NCBI RefSeq assembly: GCF_037392515.1
Contig: NC_090285.1
Span: forward strand, 5,211,501 to 5,275,500
Length of the DNA: 64,000 nucleotides
Reading direction: 5' to 3'
From: Haliotis asinina
Lineage: Eukaryota; Mollusca; Gastropoda; Lepetellida; Haliotidae
The position numbers and the translations under genes were made by a program. Positions 10,683-20,928 of this stretch are shown piece after piece (the stretch's first letter is position 1; the number at the start of each line of letters is the position of its first letter). The notes below the pieces were generated by a model. That model was not told the DNA's origin. It worked only from the letters and a program-made list of their open reading frames with translations, and made no database searches.

Positions 10683-13600
10683 TTATGATATGTAGTCACT
10701 GAGGTAGGTAGGTCTTCTCACTGCTCTGCCTCGTAGTGTCCTCTGTGGACTAACAGGAACGTCAGTCTTAGGTGGAGACATCGGCGGCGGCGGCTGCTGA
10801 GTGGGTTGTCGACCTCGTTGTGGTGTAGTCGGCATCGGTTGTGGCTGCTTCGCTGGGGAGCGCTGAGGAGGATTGACATCCATCAACCTGTCTGCTGCTG
10901 GTGGCTTAACAGGCTGTCTTCTGCTGACTGCTGCTGGCGCTGGTCTGGGTTTCAAACCTGCTGGTCTCAGGTTCAAACGTGGTGGCTGCATACGTTGACT
11001 AGGCGTTGAATCTGGTACCGGATATCTCTTCCACATACCCGTTTCTGCAAAGTGTTCTTTTGATGTTCGATGGTGTCTTCGATTTCGACGATACTGTCGA
11101 CCATCTTCTGTGCGAACACTGTAGGATCGAACATCTACCTGGTTTTCAACTCTGGCTTTTATCCATCTTCTGTGACCTGGAGGCTGGAATCTGACTATAT
11201 CACCCTTGTGGAGTGACGGTAGTTCTCTGGTGCTCTTGTTGTAGTAAGACATCTGTACAGCTTTCTTCTCAATGAGTCTCTGTTTAACATTAGGCTGTAT
11301 CTCTGGTTTCAAGAGCTGTTTGGACACTGGTAACTGACTTCTGGTTCGTCTACCGAATAGACGCTGTACTGGTGATGAACCCATCTTCTCATTTGGGATA
11401 TTTCGTAACTCGAGGAGAGCTAGAAATGGATCCGACTTGGCTTCATGTGATTTCTGTAGCATTGTCTTTGCAATCTTCACGGCACTTTCAACTTTGCCAT
11501 TGGATTGAGCATATCCTGGTGAGCTGGTATTGTGTTCAAATCCATATACTGAAGCAAAGTCTGAGAAACTATGCGAGTTGAATGGCGGTCCGTTGTCAGT
11601 AATAACTACCTGTGGGGCTCCATGACGTGCGAAATGGGCCTTGAGTTTGGTGATAACTTCGTTTCCAGCTTTACCTTCCAGTCTATCGATTTCGAAGAAG
11701 TCGGAGTAGAAATCGACGGTAATGAGGTAGTCCCTTTTGTCGCATTCGAACAAGTCACAGGCAATATATTGCCATGGCAGCTCCGGGATCTGGTGACTTA
11801 TCATTGGTTCCTTGCCCTGGTTAGACTGTATGGTGTTGCACACACTACACTTGGATACATAGTCTTCAATGTCACTGTACATTTTGGGCCAATACACTGT
11901 CTCACGTGCTCGTCTCACACATCCCTGTATACCAGTGTGACTCATGTGCAGTCTCTCCATAATGATGTGTCGTGCAGCTGAGGGCACCACAATTCTGTCA
12001 ACTTTGAAGACAAGTCCATTTTGTACAGACAATTCTTCTCGGAAATTTGTATATGGTTTCAAATTCCTCGGAACTCTCTCTAGGTCTTCAGGCCATCCTT
12101 GCTGAATTATTTTCATGAGCTGGCATAGGTCTTCGTCCAACTTTGTTGCTGTTTGTAGCTCTTGGAGTCTTTCGCTTGAAACCGCAATGTTCTCTGTCAT
12201 GTCTATGCTCTGCAATTCTTCTTCAAGCGATGTTAAGAAGATCTCTTCCTTTTCAACATCCTTCTCCGGTCTTGAGACGAAGGCTCTACTGAGTGTGTCG
12301 GCTAAGTACATCTCCTTGCCTTTCTTGTACACAACTTCGTACTCATATTTCTGTGTTCGGAGAAGCATCCTCTGTAGACGTTTTGGCGCTGATAATAGGC
12401 TCTTCTTGTGTATTGTCACTAGTGGTTGGTGATCAGTTTCTACAAGAACTTTTCTTCCGTAGACATATCTCTCGAACTTTTCTAGTCCGAACACCATCGC
12501 TAACATCTCTTTCTCAATTTGGGCGTAACCCTTCTCTGTACTGGTTAATGCTCGTGAGGCATACTGTACTGGCTGGCCATCCTGAAGCAAGCACGCTCCG
12601 AGTCCACTTTCAGACGCGTCACATTGAAGTGTCGTGGTCTGGCACTCTGTGTCGAAGTACCTAAGGACTGGCGGACTTGACAGGATCTTCTTGATATCAC
12701 TAAAGGCTTGTCCATGTACCTGTTCATCCCATCGAAAGTTGATATCTTTCTTCACCAACTCCCGCACTGGCGCAGATACCTCGGAGAGATTGGGAGCAAA
12801 CTTCTGTAGGTAACCAACCATACCCATCAGACGCTGTACTCCACTCTTGTCTTCTGGCGATGGCATCTTCTCAATGGCGTCGAGTTTACTTGGGTCAGCT
12901 CTCAAGCCTTCCTTGGATATCACGTGACCTAAGTAGTTGACCTGGGTCTGTTTCAACTCAACCTTCTCTCTGTTTAGCTTCAATCCTGTTTCTCTACAAC
13001 GTTGAAGTAGTTGTTCGAGGTTCTTGTCATGGTCTATGGAAGCATCTTCGGGTGTCTTGCCTTTGCCCCATACAAGCAGATCGTCATGCGCTGCAAATAC
13101 ACTGTTCAGTCCTTTCAGTGCATTGTCCATTCTTCTTTGAAATTCTTCTGGCGCCGGAGATATTCCAAACGGCATCCTTAGCCATCTGTACTTCCCGAAC
13201 GGCGTCTCAAACGTAGTAAGGTAATTACTGTCTTGATCTAGGCAGACATGCCAAAATCCGTTCTTTGCGTCAAGGTGTGTGAAGTAGTAGGCTCCCTGTA
13301 GCTCAGGTAGGATATCATCAATGGTTGGTATCGGGTACTCATTTCTTTTGAGTGCTGTGTTCAATGGTTTCGGGTCGATACACAGTCGTACAGCTCCTGA
13401 GGGCTTCATCGCTACAGCTAAACTGCTTATCCAGTCTGTTGGAGTGTCAACTGGTGTGATGATACCTAGTTTCATTAGCCTATCCAGTTCATCTTTCACC
13501 TTGGTCTTCACTGTGAGAGGCCATTTCCTGCATGGTAACTTGACGGGATTCACCGAGTTATCTGTCACTAAGTGCAGTTCACCTTCAAGCTGACCTTCAC

Positions 13601-14960
13601 CTTTGAAGACATCTCCATATTTCTTCATTAGCTCTTCTCCTTGATCAATCTTTTCATCCACTTTGGCTATGTTCTCTCTGTTCACTGTCATCAAACGCAT
13701 GTGTTGTACTGCTCTGGATCCTAGAATTGACTTACAGTCCTCATCAACAATTATAAATCTCACCTTGTAACTCTCATCATTCATTGGGTTTGTCACAGTG
13801 AAAATCTTCTGTCCCAGGATCTGCATTTCTGTTTTGTTGTACATGACAAGACTTCTCTGTGTCTTCTCTGTTTCCTTGAATTCTGTGTCTCTTGTAATGG
13901 CAACATAATCTCTACTTGACATTACATTAGTTGTCGCACCACTGTCCAGCTGGAAATTTGTCATGTGTCCTTCAATGTACATGTTTGCACATATGACTTT
14001 CTCATAATCTCTGTCAGTGTTCATTGCTAGGACATAGTCATTCCCATCTTCATTTTCTTCATCGCTAGCATATTCATCTTCTACTGAATGAACTTGAGAT
14101 TTTCTGAACTTGCACATCGAACTGAAGTGATTTCTGTATTTGCATACACTGCAAGTTTTCCCATACGCTGGACAATTTCTTGGTGGGCAATCTGTTCCAC
14201 AGTATTTGCAGACTCTCTGATTTACTCTGTTTTTCTTTCCTTTCTTGTCATATCTCTCATGTCTGTGGCTTTCATTCTTCATGGGTTTCTTGAACTTTCT
14301 TTCTTTCTTTCTTGAGAACGCATGAATATCATCTTGAACATTTCCTGTCATGGCTTTTGTCTGATATTGGCTGGATTCATAGGCTCTACAGATATCTATG
14401 CAATTTGGTAGCGTTAGATTTCTAACTTCCAGAAGCTTGCTTCTAAGAGACTCATCTTTGACACCAACAACAATTTGGTCCTTCAATAACCTTGCCTCCA
14501 TGTTCCCATAGTTACAGGATCTGATCAATTTTCTCAAATGTGCGAGGTATACATCAATGTTTTCATTTGCTTGCTGATATCTCTTATGAAAGACATATGA
14601 TTCATAGGTTTCATTTTCCTCTCCTAGACAAAATTCCTCAAACCTCTGTAGTACTGCCTCAATATCATTTCTTTCATCTTCATCTTCAAATGCTAGGCCA
14701 TCATAAATGTCAAGGGCGTCACCTCCTATGCAAGTCAACAGGGTAGCGGTTTGGAACTGATTATCTTCATTGTTTAAACGTGTTACAATTACGTATTTGT
14801 TCCACATCCTACGAAACTTTCTCCAGTTTGTAGCCAGGTTACCTTTTAGCTCCAGTTTTGCAGGTAGGGGCACGGTCATGCGTCTCCCCACATGGCCATG
14901 TGCTTCGCCATGTGCTCCCTGCTCCTCTTCACCGTGATCTTCATCTGCCATCGTTATCAC
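10683..14960 (-). CDS. Gag-Pol polyprotein of the Gypsy element
   Basis: A single 1,425-residue frame covers gag and pol without a separate shift between them. In order: capsid-like Gag (about 40-230); Cys/His zinc knuckles (about 251-284, 'CKYCGTDCPPRNCPAYGKTC' and 'CSVCKYRNHFSSMC'); aspartic protease ('LDSGATTNV' near 338); reverse transcriptase (about 470-650, 'YYFTHLDAKNGFWHVCLD'); RNase H ('LQCDASESGLGACLLQDG', 'ETDHQPL'); the integrase HHCC finger ('HMSHTGIQGCVRRAR', 'CSVCNTIQ'); the integrase core ('VITDNGPPFNSHSF', 'YAQSNGKVESAVKI'); then a proline-rich tail with no chromodomain visible. It acts in reverse transcription and integration of the element. It is reported as part of a fossil copy that looks whole. 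Confidence 0.92.
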   Translation of the reverse strand: MITMADEDHGEEEQGAHGEAHGHVGRRMTVPLPAKLELKGNLATNWRKFRRMWNKYVIVTRLNNEDNQFQTATLLTCIGGDALDIYDGLAFEDEDERNDIEAVLQRFEEFCLGEENETYESYVFHKRYQQANENIDVYLAHLRKLIRSCNYGNMEARLLKDQIVVGVKDESLRSKLLEVRNLTLPNCIDICRAYESSQYQTKAMTGNVQDDIHAFSRKKERKFKKPMKNESHRHERYDKKGKKNRVNQRVCKYCGTDCPPRNCPAYGKTCSVCKYRNHFSSMCKFRKSQVHSVEDEYASDEENEDGNDYVLAMNTDRDYEKVICANMYIEGHMTNFQLDSGATTNVMSSRDYVAITRDTEFKETEKTQRSLVMYNKTEMQILGQKIFTVTNPMNDESYKVRFIIVDEDCKSILGSRAVQHMRLMTVNRENIAKVDEKIDQGEELMKKYGDVFKGEGQLEGELHLVTDNSVNPVKLPCRKWPLTVKTKVKDELDRLMKLGIITPVDTPTDWISSLAVAMKPSGAVRLCIDPKPLNTALKRNEYPIPTIDDILPELQGAYYFTHLDAKNGFWHVCLDQDSNYLTTFETPFGKYRWLRMPFGISPAPEEFQRRMDNALKGLNSVFAAHDDLLVWGKGKTPEDASIDHDKNLEQLLQRCRETGLKLNREKVELKQTQVNYLGHVISKEGLRADPSKLDAIEKMPSPEDKSGVQRLMGMVGYLQKFAPNLSEVSAPVRELVKKDINFRWDEQVHGQAFSDIKKILSSPPVLRYFDTECQTTTLQCDASESGLGACLLQDGQPVQYASRALTSTEKGYAQIEKEMLAMVFGLEKFERYVYGRKVLVETDHQPLVTIHKKSLLSAPKRLQRMLLRTQKYEYEVVYKKGKEMYLADTLSRAFVSRPEKDVEKEEIFLTSLEEELQSIDMTENIAVSSERLQELQTATKLDEDLCQLMKIIQQGWPEDLERVPRNLKPYTNFREELSVQNGLVFKVDRIVVPSAARHIIMERLHMSHTGIQGCVRRARETVYWPKMYSDIEDYVSKCSVCNTIQSNQGKEPMISHQIPELPWQYIACDLFECDKRDYLITVDFYSDFFEIDRLEGKAGNEVITKLKAHFARHGAPQVVITDNGPPFNSHSFSDFASVYGFEHNTSSPGYAQSNGKVESAVKIAKTMLQKSHEAKSDPFLALLELRNIPNEKMGSSPVQRLFGRRTRSQLPVSKQLLKPEIQPNVKQRLIEKKAVQMSYYNKSTRELPSLHKGDIVRFQPPGHRRWIKARVENQVDVRSYSVRTEDGRQYRRNRRHHRTSKEHFAETGMWKRYPVPDSTPSQRMQPPRLNLRPAGLKPRPAPAAVSRRQPVKPPAADRLMDVNPPQRSPAKQPQPMPTTPQRGRQPTQQPPPPMSPPKTDVPVSPQRTLRGRAVRRPTYLSDYIS

Positions 14961-15045
14961 GGTAATATGGCGCTCGCTGACTTGTCAATAGTTCATTTGT
15001 ATTCTATTACTCACTGCCGACCACATTTGGTCACTTCTGACACCA

Positions 15046-15205
15046 TGCTTCGTCTGGTATACTTTAAATAAAAACTAGCAGGTGAGTTTCAACGTTTAAT
15101 ATTGTCGCCATCTTGATATAGAACAAGGCATGCTGGGATGCCGGGAGCATTCGCTGAATCCTTGTATCGAGGGAGCATTCATTATTCAGATCTAACATCG
15201 TAACA
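15046..15205 (-). repeat. 5' LTR of the Gypsy element
   Basis: This 160-bp LTR is nearly identical to 10207-10366. The neighbouring bases 15028-15045 read on the minus strand as TGGTGTCAGAAGTGACCA, a TGG-initial stretch in the position of a tRNA primer-binding site; the tRNA is not assigned. Confidence 0.9.
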
Positions 15206-15414
15206 GTAGCCATTGAGGACGATGAGAGGCTTGTGGAAGACATACACACTGAAAATGTCGCCATACTTCTGTTGAAGGTTCTTAAACAAAACACGGGAAT
15301 CAGTCTCCACTGACAGGGCGTTCCCCAGGAACGGAAGGAGACAGGGCCAGCGGAAAATCCGGTGGTAACAGTAAAACCCTTTGGTTTACTTTTGTGTTTA
15401 CAATGTCGATAAAC

Positions 15415-15534
15415 ATCATGTGCTGGCCAATTTCCGGGTGTTATTGAGTATTTGAAGCACGGGAATGTTTTTCAAATGAAACATTCATGTGCTTCAAATA
15501 CTCAATAACACCCGGAAATTGGCCAACACATGAT
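15415..15534. repeat. 120-bp near-perfect palindrome (hairpin-forming inverted repeat)
   Basis: The arms 15415-15472 and 15477-15534 are reverse complements over nearly their full length with only about four mismatches. The outer ends are ATCATGTG and CACATGAT, and the loop is just a few bases. It lies about 50 bp beyond the point where P450 exon 1 homology stops. It could be a small foldback element or a recent inverted duplication made during repair. No coding capacity. Confidence 0.85.
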
Positions 15535-15535
15535 C

Positions 15536-16050
15536 TCCTAGTTCGACAAGGTGTGTGTAAGAACTGTCTATACATTAATGCAGATATGCAGCTGTATAGT
15601 GTAATAGGGTACGGTGCATATATGATTCCACAGTTACTCGTGTACAGCCGATGTAAATTCGGCGCTGTTCATGTTTTTCATGTGTGAACAATGTACTTTG
15701 CTTCTGTGATAGTATCATAATAGAATGTGATCCAGTCGTCTATGTTGCAGCTTTTCGCTGCGTAGAGTTCCGACACTTGAGCACACTAGAAACCTGTGAT
15801 TGTTGTTTCGAATCCCGGTTTGTCATAAGTTCGTTTCTAGGTTTGTCTGCACGTCGTTTCTTTCACTACAATGGTAAAGTCCTACACTGATCTAACGACG
15901 TGATGTAAGCGGAATACTGTTAAAAGCGGCTGTAACTAATTCGCTAACAACTCTCCCCTGAACCTCAGTGCAGTGCAGTATACAGTTTTACACACGTCTC
16001 TACTAGACTCAAGACCCGTGAAGATCCGGAGTAGAATAAACAGGTCACAA
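15536..16050. other. Unassigned intergenic stretch
   Basis: Short open frames at 15487-15890 on the plus strand show no recognisable domain and begin inside the palindrome. I see no supported feature here. Confidence 0.4.
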
Positions 16051-16258
16051 AAAGGCGACTATGACTAAGAACTGACTAACAGGATTGGGTAGTGAGACTC
16101 GCTGACTTGGTTGACACATCATCTGTTCGCAGCTGCGCAGATCGATGTTCATGCTGTTAATCACTGGATTGTCTGGTCAAGATTCGAATTTTTACTGGCC
16201 GCCGCCATATAACTAGAATATTGCTGAGTTCGGCGTTAAACGAAACTCACTCATTCAC
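16051..16258 (+). repeat. Abalone-type SINE copy
   Basis: This is an interspersed repeat with the segments 'GACTCGCTGACTTGGTTGACA', 'GCGCAGATCGATGTTCATG', 'CACTGGATTGTCTGGTC' and 'ATATTGCTGAGTTCGGCG', ending in a CTCACTCATTCAC tail. Copies of the same family are at 46549-46650 and 58094-58346. I recognise the consensus as a common gastropod (abalone) SINE; that is recollection, not a search. Confidence 0.7.
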
Positions 16259-16479
16259 ACTACGTGACTCAAACGTGCTTATAAACGTCCCTAGGGTATG
16301 GGTGAAAAGAGTGAAAAAAGCACATTCATATTCAAATTGCCTCGTGTTACGGTCTGAAGTGGCCCTGTGTTGGTTGTATTTACATGGCATAATAAAATCT
16401 ATTCATGGTGTAATGTTAACATGTAGAGACCGACACTGTAACACGTTTTATACATACACAGCCCTAACGCTGTGAAATA

Positions 16480-17260
16480 TTTGGGCTTTAAAGGAATTCT
16501 GAATTAAAGACGTTTTGAGGCTCATTTTGATAAACATTGCCTCTGTAAAGAAAGCTGCATTCGCAACTCATGCTTCTTTTGGTCTCATCCAAAAGCCTAA
16601 AAGGGACCTTAAAACAGATCTCTCTAAATGAGGTAGGTTCAAGTTTGTTTCCACGTGATTCCTAGTAAGATTAGTTCCATGCAGAAATTCAAGAAAGACT
16701 CGTCTTTAGAGACTAATTCGTCTTGTAAAAGTCTTGTCGATCGAAAGCTTCATTTCATCGTTCCCTCAATGCGTAGATACGTGCCACTGATATCAATCAC
16801 TGGATTGTTTTTTCAGATTTATGTATAACCAATCCGAGGAACAACCATTGGCCAACATATCTGAACCCATGTCTTTCGTTTTTATGCCCAGATCATGTAA
16901 TTAGATAATGTTCAATACTTTCTCCAACTTGCAATGGGCACATTTAGAAGAGACCGTCTTACTGGTAAAACTCCTGTAAGCATTTGGCCCACACTGTCCA
17001 CGTCTGAGACATGACAAGATAACCTGATCACGCATTTGTCGAGCTTTTCCCATTTTGTAAAGCAACCCGCCATAATATCACAGTTGCCAACTGAGACCTA
17101 TGTTTAACTATATGTTTCATATTCATTCTTGTATTGATATTGTAAAACTGTAACATATAAGTCCGAACAGCGATTAATTTTAGAAGAAATAATTGTATTG
17201 TGTTTTGGAAGAAAATCCTTCCTCAGCAATGGTGATATTTGTACTGATGTCATCTTTTCG
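16480..17260. repeat. Segmental duplication partner of 44750-46235
   Basis: Colinear blocks match the region downstream of P450 copy B. Examples are 'TTTTGAGGCTCATTTTGA' here against 'TTTTGAAGCTCATTTTGA' near 44780, 'TTCCATGCAG' plus 'AAACTCGTCTT'-like text near 16676 and 45289, and 'TTGTGTTTTGGAA' near 17195 and 46191. The copy at 44.8 kb has extra inserted sequence. No gene lies in this block; it looks like the 3' flank of a P450 copy that is no longer present. Confidence 0.55.
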
Positions 17261-17764
17261 TGTCTTGGTAAGGTATGAATTACAGGATGGGATTGTTGAA
17301 TCAATCCTCCATGATACAAAGGGCCGGTTGATGCTTGCAGAAATTGATGACAGTTTGTAAAAACAAATACACAACAGAAACCTTTTTCACACCTCTAACT
17401 TCGAAGATCACACTACTCATTAGGGTAGTATTGTGATTCAAATGCCATGTTTAATGTTAATTTTGGTTGGATAACTTGCCGGGGAACTGTTCCGATGAAT
17501 GGTTTGACTTCTTATCTTATATCCAGCTTAGCTTAATTGTGTCAATTGCCCCTTTATCCCTTTTGGTCATACCAGTGATCACGTTTGGGTGAATTTGCAC
17601 CTGTAACAGAAGATTGATGTTAACGTATGGCAACTAAAACGTTAGTGAAGAAGCCGTACCGTTATTTGATAATTAAACAAAGGTCTAGTCATTAAAATTA
17701 TTTCGATCCATTGTGAACATTGGAAGACGCTTATGTGAAAAGAAACCGCTATTGGAGAATGAAG

Positions 17765-17870
17765 ATTTTATGGATATCAGCTTCTTTATTATGAGAACAC
17801 AACGTTTCGGAGTTAATGCTTACTCCTTCATCAGGTGAATGAGAATGGGGTACAGAGCTATATTTATATG
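17765..17870 (-). mobile_element. Penelope-like element terminal fragment with hammerhead-like motif
   Basis: Read on the minus strand, 17834-17828 is CTGATGA, 17826-17809 forms a 5-bp hairpin GGAGT/ACTCC with an 8-base loop, and 17808-17805 is GAAA followed by CG. This is the order of the hammerhead ribozyme core (CUGAUGA, stem II, GAAA). The surrounding sequence ('CGAAACGTTGTGTTCTCA', '...AAGAAGCTGATATCCATAA') resembles terminal repeats of Penelope-like retroelements, a family in which hammerhead motifs are documented. One unpaired A sits between CTGATGA and stem II, and stem I pairing is poor, so activity is doubtful. No RT or GIY-YIG domain lies nearby. Confidence 0.45.
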
Positions 17871-19269
17871 TACAGGTAAAACAATAACAAAGAAACAAGT
17901 GGAATGAATGAACGAGAACTGGAAGCCAGTTTAAACAAGCACTGATAGGAAGCCGACAGTTACGATAACAATGATGGAAGCCAATGGTAATACATTACAG
18001 ATGATAGGATATGTTTACATAAGACAGATAGCGGATAAGGACGATGTACATGATTGGGGATAAGGATGGCAGCCAATGCATTTTCCTCATTGGTTTCCTT
18101 ACTCATTGTGACTCATTGTGACTTTAGATGTGATTCGGGACACTTCATATCTGGCTTTAGCGGCAATTGGTTTTTTTCAAATGTGGCGTCCTCGGGAGGA
18201 CTAGTGGGGTGGACACAACACAACGCTACTGGTGGTCACAGTTGACAGCCATTTATTCCCATAAAAATGAACGTTTGAGGTCACCTTGAAATATACATAC
18301 ATGTAACTACATATTTGAGCGTATATATATCACACATATGCCTGAGGAAAATGCATAAAGTTTAATATCTATAAGGTCTTATAAAGTACACTTGCCACTG
18401 TGTGGCAATGAGTGAATACCTCTCATGCAGTCGTGTAGTCGCATATCATTCTAAGAAAATTAAAACACAACCTTCATAATACTAATAATAACATACGTTA
18501 TGATAAAATCAACAAATCTCACATTCACCCTCACCATTTCATACCACATTCACACGACTATACATTCACATTATATGTTATTTTTGTCTAGTTAGTTTTA
18601 GACTTGTAGAGACCAACTGCGTATGCCATATTTAATGTACATAGGTAATCGATATTCAATGACGGAATTTAGATAAATTTCACTTAACCGGCTGTACTGA
18701 GAGTTGGAGAACAATAGATACATTTAATTATACACGGAAGCATTACTATATCACTTTTGTAAGGAGTATACTATGTACAACACCATAAATACATATACAA
18801 TATATGTACTAACCTGATAAATAAACTCCTCATTGAATCCCAGAAATGTTCCACAAAACGTCCAATATATTGATCTGATCCTCTTTAAATGATCTGTGTT
18901 CACTGCCAGCAAGCTATGTGTGACCCAAAACTAAGCATACAGTAGGTGGTAAGCTGACCAGAGAGACAGAAGGACAAAAGAAGCATGTTCAGAGTGTAAG
19001 CGCATGGGTCAGAACCTGGCCTGACACAGTAGAGAGGCTGTTGCTAATTTGAGTGATTGTGGGTGCATGTACAAGTACTTAAAATTGAAACATATAAACT
19101 ATGAAACTAATAATGATAAAAACATGACTTGATCACAATATAACATTCTCACTAACCACTAAAATGGACACTTGAATACGGACAATTTATTTTTAAAGTG
19201 TGTTCAGTTGTACATAACAAGCACGAGAAGGATTTTTATGATTATGTTGAGAACTTTGTAAAGGCATTA
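17871..19269. other. Unassigned AT-rich intergenic stretch
   Basis: I recognise no gene, RNA or known repeat. The longest open frames are about 60 codons and show no motif. A small direct repeat (ACTCATTGTG twice) lies near 18100. Confidence 0.4.
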
Positions 19270-20350
19270 ACTGATCATTTGATCTTGAAACGATTGATAA
19301 CGTAGACAGTGATATTACTCTGCAAGAAACACGCCATGCACTTAATGATGCTCACTGTGGCAAATGTCCAGGATGACTGCTGATTGAATTTTTGAAGGAA
19401 GCTCCACAAAGGCGTCTTCATGTACTATATACCTTATTGGTTTGGCCCTGTCTACTGGCGTTTACCCGAAAGAATGGACTTTGTGTGTAATTATTCCAGT
19501 TCACAAAAAGGATAGCGCAGCTGATCCTACTAACTGCAGACCTATGTTCGTATTAGAGATTTTAGGGTAAAATCTTTTCCCAAAATTTTGTGCAGGTTAA
19601 ATGATAGGGCGCTGGAAGAGCAGTTCCTACCACCCATGGACGGGCATTATCATCCCTACAAATAAACTTAGGACCCGCATGTTGCATCAGAAAAATGATT
19701 ACAGGCAGGTTTCAACCGGCCAGACTGTATGTGTGAAATGTGGAGCACATTCATGTCACATATTTTGCATGTTGCTTCTGAGGTGGTTGTGTTCAGGTAA
19801 TGTTGTCAATGCTAGCAGATAAATCAATTTGACAGTCACTAGAGGTCATGCATTCTTTGAATAGTTTCCTTTCAGAACCATACCGGCCAAAATCGCTATC
19901 GAGACTGATAAAGAAATTACACTGACTGAAAATACGTGTTGTTTAATTTTTTGTGAGGAGTATTTGGCCATTGGTTCATCAAACGAAATGCCGATCTGAT
20001 CAGCCAGAGGTTATATAGTAAGCGCCATAATTGGAAACTGCTGTGTACTAACAGCCACATGCAGTCTAGACCTAGTCCTTTCTCTGATTCAATACCTGCA
20101 AGAAGATGCGAGATGTCCTGATAAATTTTGTTTTTCAGAATAGGCCTTACTACACCAGTTACAAATGTGAAAAATATTGGTATAGAAAGTCAGAGTGTAG
20201 ACCTCCAGCAGCAACATCATGGGTCACAGGCATGTTGGAGCTGTTTATTTATTGGCAAAGAGCATTGCAGATTTTCAAAGTGTGAAATTAAGCTACTGGG
20301 CCATTTTGGTGAACTTCGTCAATCCTGTTGCTTTTCGTAGCTATATATCT
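19270..20350 (+). mobile_element. LINE reverse transcriptase N-terminal fragment
   Basis: The plus strand encodes the RT entry region: 'ALNDAHCGKCPG' followed by 'GLLIEFLKEAPQ' (about 19325-19400), 'TLCVIIPVHKKDSAADPTNC' and 'RP' (19475-19540), then 'LEIL' and 'KIFSKILCRLNDRALEEQF' with frame changes (19550-19630). These correspond to RT motifs 0 to 2 of non-LTR elements. The palm and later motifs are not found and breaks are numerous, so this is a dead piece. The tail to 20350 is only tentatively included. Confidence 0.45.
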
Positions 20351-20928
20351 TTCAACAATTACAATATTCTGAATGTGAACATTTGCTGTCTGTAAATCGT
20401 TTCCCATCTAGAATAATGTTGTTGATGAAATCATAGCCGGTATTAAGTCCCAACAGGTACGGAAATATTAGCTAGTGGTAACCATGTCAACAGAAGCGTA
20501 CAAACTGCAGGTCAAATAACTGTGTTATATGCGGATTTTTGTTTGTGGAGAGATCTGTGTCCTTGAGCTGAATATTTTGTAAGACCCCCAGATGACTAAG
20601 TAGTAGCTGTTGTCTGATTGGTTAAATCTATTTAACCGTCTCGCTATTGATTGGACGGTCATAGGTCGCTCAAAGGTTACCTGACACGACCTTCTGGTAG
20701 GGTTTGTTAGACTCAATGGTGGACTGTAACGAAGAGAACTGAGGCTAAGTGTACTGAGACTGCAAACGCAGTGTAATCAGTCATATTTTCCCAGTCGCAT
20801 CCTACACGCATCAGATAACTCGCGTGTTTTAATCCATTTGTCACAGATCATTCTACAACCTTTGAAGGTATAATAAGGTCCTGGCATTGACTATAAGTAT
20901 CCATGAAACAGGAATATATTTCAAGAGT

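Larger units (their letters stand above)
10207..15205 (-). mobile_element. Ty3/Gypsy LTR retrotransposon, looks whole and young
   Basis: The element is 4,999 bp with two 160-bp LTRs (TG...CA) and a 5-bp target duplication GTAGC (10202-10206 and 15206-15210). The LTRs differ at a single site by eye, so the insertion is recent. On the minus strand the order is 5' LTR, a TGG-initial primer-binding-like site next to it, one long gag-pol frame, a purine-rich tract (complement of 10367-10381) and the 3' LTR. The domain order protease, RT, RNase H, integrase is that of Ty3/Gypsy. The clade is perhaps Mag or K02A2.6-like, which is a guess. There is no envelope gene. It is a fossil insertion sitting inside a P450 pseudo-exon. 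Confidence 0.93.
9880..15365 (-). pseudogene. CYP2-like P450 exon 1 relic, split by a Gypsy insertion
   Basis: Sequence on both sides of the LTR element at 10207-15205 aligns to exon 1 of the P450 copies at 26243-26573 and 49698-50028. The right part (15206-15365) encodes '...LLPFLGNALSVETDSRVLF', '...QKYGDIFSVYVFHKPLIV'. The left part (10100-10206) encodes 'VLKEAIVKNADVFSDRPHSF' and then 'DFF' followed by TGA where copy A has TCA. Intron-1-like sequence continues leftward to about 9880, e.g. 'AGCAATGGC' near 9993. The membrane anchor and first codons are missing: homology stops near 15363, just before a palindrome. No exons 2-4 lie downstream, so this is a solitary pseudo-exon of the P450 cluster. 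The TGA shows that it was probably dead independently of the insertion. Confidence 0.8.

Noticed and set aside
10806-14746. Plus-strand open frames of 60-136 codons opposite the Gypsy coding region
   Set aside because: They are antisense shadows of the long minus-strand gag-pol frame.
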